From positions 186,001 through 250,000 of the forward strand of contig NZ_JAGHQX010000007.1 in NCBI RefSeq assembly GCF_017744095.1: a DNA stretch of 64,000 bases, in the 5' to 3' direction. Position 1 is the first letter of the stretch; every line of letters begins with the position of its first letter. The stretch comes from Shimia sp. R10_1. GTDB taxonomy: Bacteria > Pseudomonadota > Alphaproteobacteria > Rhodobacterales > Rhodobacteraceae. The translations under genes and the position numbers were made by a program. This document shows positions 61,874 to 64,000 of this stretch, piece after piece. The notes under the pieces are model-generated. The model had not been told where the DNA came from. It made no database searches and worked only from the letters and a program-made list of their open reading frames with translations.

Positions 61874-64000
61874 GTGACCAACGCTTCGACACAGTCAGAC
61901 ACATCTGCGCAGACCGATCAGGTCGATCTGGAAGATATTGTTGCCGAGTCCGACACCGGGGCACGCACGCCGCACAATTGGTTTTCAGCCAAAGTCTTAT
62001 GGGGGGTTCCTCTCATTTGGTCGCTCTACCAACTTTGGATCGCCTCCCCTCTTCCGTTTGTCTTGGGTGTCGGTGTTTGGAACGACACACAAACCCGTGC
62101 AATCCACCTCGGGTTCGCGGTATTTCTGGCTTTTGTCGCCTTTCCGGCCTTCCGCTCGAGCCCGCGCCATCACATTCCGGCCCTCACCTGGCTAACCGCC
62201 ATCGCAGGCGCAGTGAGCGCCTCTTATCTGGCGTGGAACTACGTTGGCGTGGCCGCCCGCACCGGCATTCCCAGCACGCTTGATCTTGCAATGGCAGGCA
62301 TCGGCATTGTCCTGTTGATGGAAGCCGCCCGCCGGTCTCTTGGGTTCCCACTGATGGGTGTCGCAATTTTCTTCCTCGCATATGTCTTTTTCGGCTCCTG
62401 GGAGGGTTTGCCGGAAATGGTGCAGTGGAAGGGCGCGTCGTTTAATAAGGCGATGAGTCATTTGATGCTGACAACCGAAGGCGTGTTCGGCGTCGCTCTT
62501 GGGGTCTCATCAGGATTTGTGTTTCTGTTTGTGCTGTTTGGCGCGCTGCTCAATCAAGCTGGAGCTGGCAACTACTTCCTTCAGCTGGCTTTTGCCGCGC
62601 TTGGCCACCTGCGTGGCGGCCCCGCGAAAGCGGCAGTTATCGCCTCTGCTGCCACTGGTCTGATATCCGGCTCCGCCATCGCCAATGTGGTGACCACTGG
62701 AACATTCACAATCCCGCTGATGCGACGCGTTGGCTTCTCTCCTGCCAAAGCTGGCGCTGTAGAGGTTTCGTCCTCCATCAACGGAGTGCTTACTCCGCCT
62801 GTGATGGGCGCGGTTGCCTTTCTGATGACAGAATATGTCGGCATCTCCTATGTGGAGGTTGTGAAAACCGCCATCGTTCCAGCGGCAATTTCCTATATGG
62901 CGCTGGTCTACATTGTTCACCTCGAAGCGCTGAAAATGGGCATGACCGGCACCAGCCGCATGCATCCCATCAAGTTCATGCTTAGTGCTATCTTCATTAT
63001 CGCGATTTCTATTGTGATCGGTGGCGGCACCCTTTGGCTTGCAGGTCAGGTTGTGACTTTGGTTGATAACCTGATTGGACCGATGTCCACTCCGGCACTC
63101 GTAATCGGCCTCCTGATCACCTACGTGGCAGCCGTTCGCTATGCCGCAGCGCGACCCGATCTGGAAACCGGCATCGACTCCATGCTGAATCTTCCACCGG
63201 CTCGGACCATTCTGAAGACCGGTCTGCATTATCTGCTGCCGATCCTGCTGCTGATGTATCTGCTGATGATCGAGCGCAAGTCGCCGGGTCTGTCGGCTTT
63301 CTGGTCTTCGATGTTCATGCTCCTGATTTTGCTGACCCAGGATCCACTCAAGGCTTTCTTCCGAAATCAAAGCACCATCGCAGCCTCTTTCTCACATGGG
63401 TTTGCACAAACCATCGAAGGCATGATTATCGGTGCACGCAACATGGTCGGCCTTGCCGCAGCGATGGGGCTTGCGGGCATCATCGTGGGGGCAGTGACCC
63501 TGACCGGTATCGGGCAAGTTATGGCGGAATTTGTGGAATTCCTGTCAGGCGGCAACCTGTTGGCAATGCTGTTTTTCGTCGCTCTCATTTCGATCATTCT
63601 CGGCATGGGCCTGCCCACCACAGCAAACTACATCGTGGTCAGCTCCCTGATGGCGGGCGTGGTTGTTGAACTGGGTGCCCAGAATGGCCTTATTGTGCCA
63701 CTGGTCGCGGTTCATATGTTCTGCTTCTACTTCGGGATCATGGCAGATGTGACGCCCCCGGTTGGCCTTGCGTCTTTCGCAGCCGCAGCTATTTCAAAAG
63801 GCGATCCCCTGCGCACCGGATTTCAAGCATTTTTCTACTCAATCCGGACCGCGCTTCTGCCATTCTTGTTCATCTTCAACACCGACCTGTTGCTGATTGA
63901 TGTGGGCCCGATACAGGCCATCCTTGTCTTCATAACCGCCCTGATCGCCATGCTGCTCTTTGCGGCTGGCACAATGGGCTACTTCCAGACACGCTCAAAA
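61874..64000 (+). CDS. TRAP transporter fused permease (TAXI type), truncated by window end
   Basis: 709 codons read without a stop to the window edge; the family is usually about 850 aa. GTG 61874 is preceded by AGAGGG, and no ATG fits. A polar N-terminus (about 1-40) leads into about 14-16 membrane helices. The 4-helix DctQ-like part ends near 150, and a DctM-like part follows: SGSAIANVVTTGTFTIPLMR, SSSINGVLTPPVMGAVAFLM, LGMGLPTTANYIVVSSLMAG, DVTPPVGLASFAAAAISKGD. Partner of the TAXI receptor just upstream. Confidence 0.93.
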   Translation, partial: MTNASTQSDTSAQTDQVDLEDIVAESDTGARTPHNWFSAKVLWGVPLIWSLYQLWIASPLPFVLGVGVWNDTQTRAIHLGFAVFLAFVAFPAFRSSPRHHIPALTWLTAIAGAVSASYLAWNYVGVAARTGIPSTLDLAMAGIGIVLLMEAARRSLGFPLMGVAIFFLAYVFFGSWEGLPEMVQWKGASFNKAMSHLMLTTEGVFGVALGVSSGFVFLFVLFGALLNQAGAGNYFLQLAFAALGHLRGGPAKAAVIASAATGLISGSAIANVVTTGTFTIPLMRRVGFSPAKAGAVEVSSSINGVLTPPVMGAVAFLMTEYVGISYVEVVKTAIVPAAISYMALVYIVHLEALKMGMTGTSRMHPIKFMLSAIFIIAISIVIGGGTLWLAGQVVTLVDNLIGPMSTPALVIGLLITYVAAVRYAAARPDLETGIDSMLNLPPARTILKTGLHYLLPILLLMYLLMIERKSPGLSAFWSSMFMLLILLTQDPLKAFFRNQSTIAASFSHGFAQTIEGMIIGARNMVGLAAAMGLAGIIVGAVTLTGIGQVMAEFVEFLSGGNLLAMLFFVALISIILGMGLPTTANYIVVSSLMAGVVVELGAQNGLIVPLVAVHMFCFYFGIMADVTPPVGLASFAAAAISKGDPLRTGFQAFFYSIRTALLPFLFIFNTDLLLIDVGPIQAILVFITALIAMLLFAAGTMGYFQTRSK

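Noticed and set aside
62510-63370. 286-codon minus-strand frame opposite the TRAP permease
   Set aside because: Antisense to conserved membrane helices of the permease; Gln/His-rich composition typical of a shadow frame.

Overview
The window looks like a chromosomal stretch of a marine Rhodobacteraceae (Roseobacter-group) alphaproteobacterium. The evidence is the moderately high GC, the gene set (DUF1127 gene followed by CCUCCUCCC hairpin RNAs, a Hint-domain secreted protein, DUF2244, DUF1489, DUF2189, class II B12-dependent ribonucleotide reductase, pyruvate carboxylase) and the number of solute-binding-protein transporters (two TRAP systems and one Opp-type ABC system). No prophage, integrase, complete insertion sequence or CRISPR array was found. 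The last gene runs off the right edge.

Layout. (1) 0-6 kb: a family III CoA-transferase and a citryl-CoA-lyase-like gene converge on a minus-strand operon of a DctPQM TRAP transporter and an isocitrate-lyase/PEP-mutase-family lyase; together they suggest uptake and CoA-dependent cleavage of a carboxylic acid. (2) 6-9.3 kb: a Hint-domain protein and a Cache-domain chemoreceptor. (3) 9.3-13.1 kb: a five-gene ECF-type metal transporter (K-M-L-Q-O) behind a clear cobalamin riboswitch, so probably a cobalt importer. (4) 13.3-16.1 kb: DUF2244 gene, Mrp Fe-S carrier, then a DUF1127 gene followed by ten hairpins that each show CUCCUCCC in the loop, an enlarged CcsR/cuckoo-type sRNA array. (5) 16.5-26.7 kb: a minus-strand alpha-galactoside module with sulfatase-superfamily hydrolase, GH4 alpha-galactosidase, fused double ATPase, two permeases, binding protein and LacI regulator. 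(6) 27-30.8 kb: a DgcA/TMADH-like flavoenzyme, divergent TetR regulator with two operators between them, and a P5C-reductase-like gene. (7) 31-39.2 kb: a possible HemS-like protein, a CysJ-like diflavin reductase and an oversized (1820 aa) glutamate-synthase large-subunit relative whose stop lies 4 nt from the reductase start. (8) 39.6-48 kb: DUF2189, AraC regulator, acyl-CoA dehydrogenase, DUF1489, nrdJ, tRNA-Leu(GAG), lipB, cytochrome c. (9) 48-56 kb: pyruvate carboxylase, FMN alpha-hydroxyacid dehydrogenase, UvrD helicase, glutathione transferase. (10) 56-64 kb: an unusual LysR-type-HTH/receiver fusion, a hybrid histidine kinase, a periplasmic binding protein overlapping the kinase gene, and a divergent TAXI-type TRAP transporter.

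Themes that tie regions together: cobalt uptake under B12 control fits the B12-dependent NrdJ; several transport systems lie beside their likely regulators; and intercistronic hairpins separate solute-binding-protein genes from permease genes, probably to keep the receptor in excess. The items most worth a second look are the ten-hairpin sRNA array, the GltB-like/diflavin-reductase pair, and the HTH-receiver/hybrid kinase/binding protein/TAXI-TRAP block.
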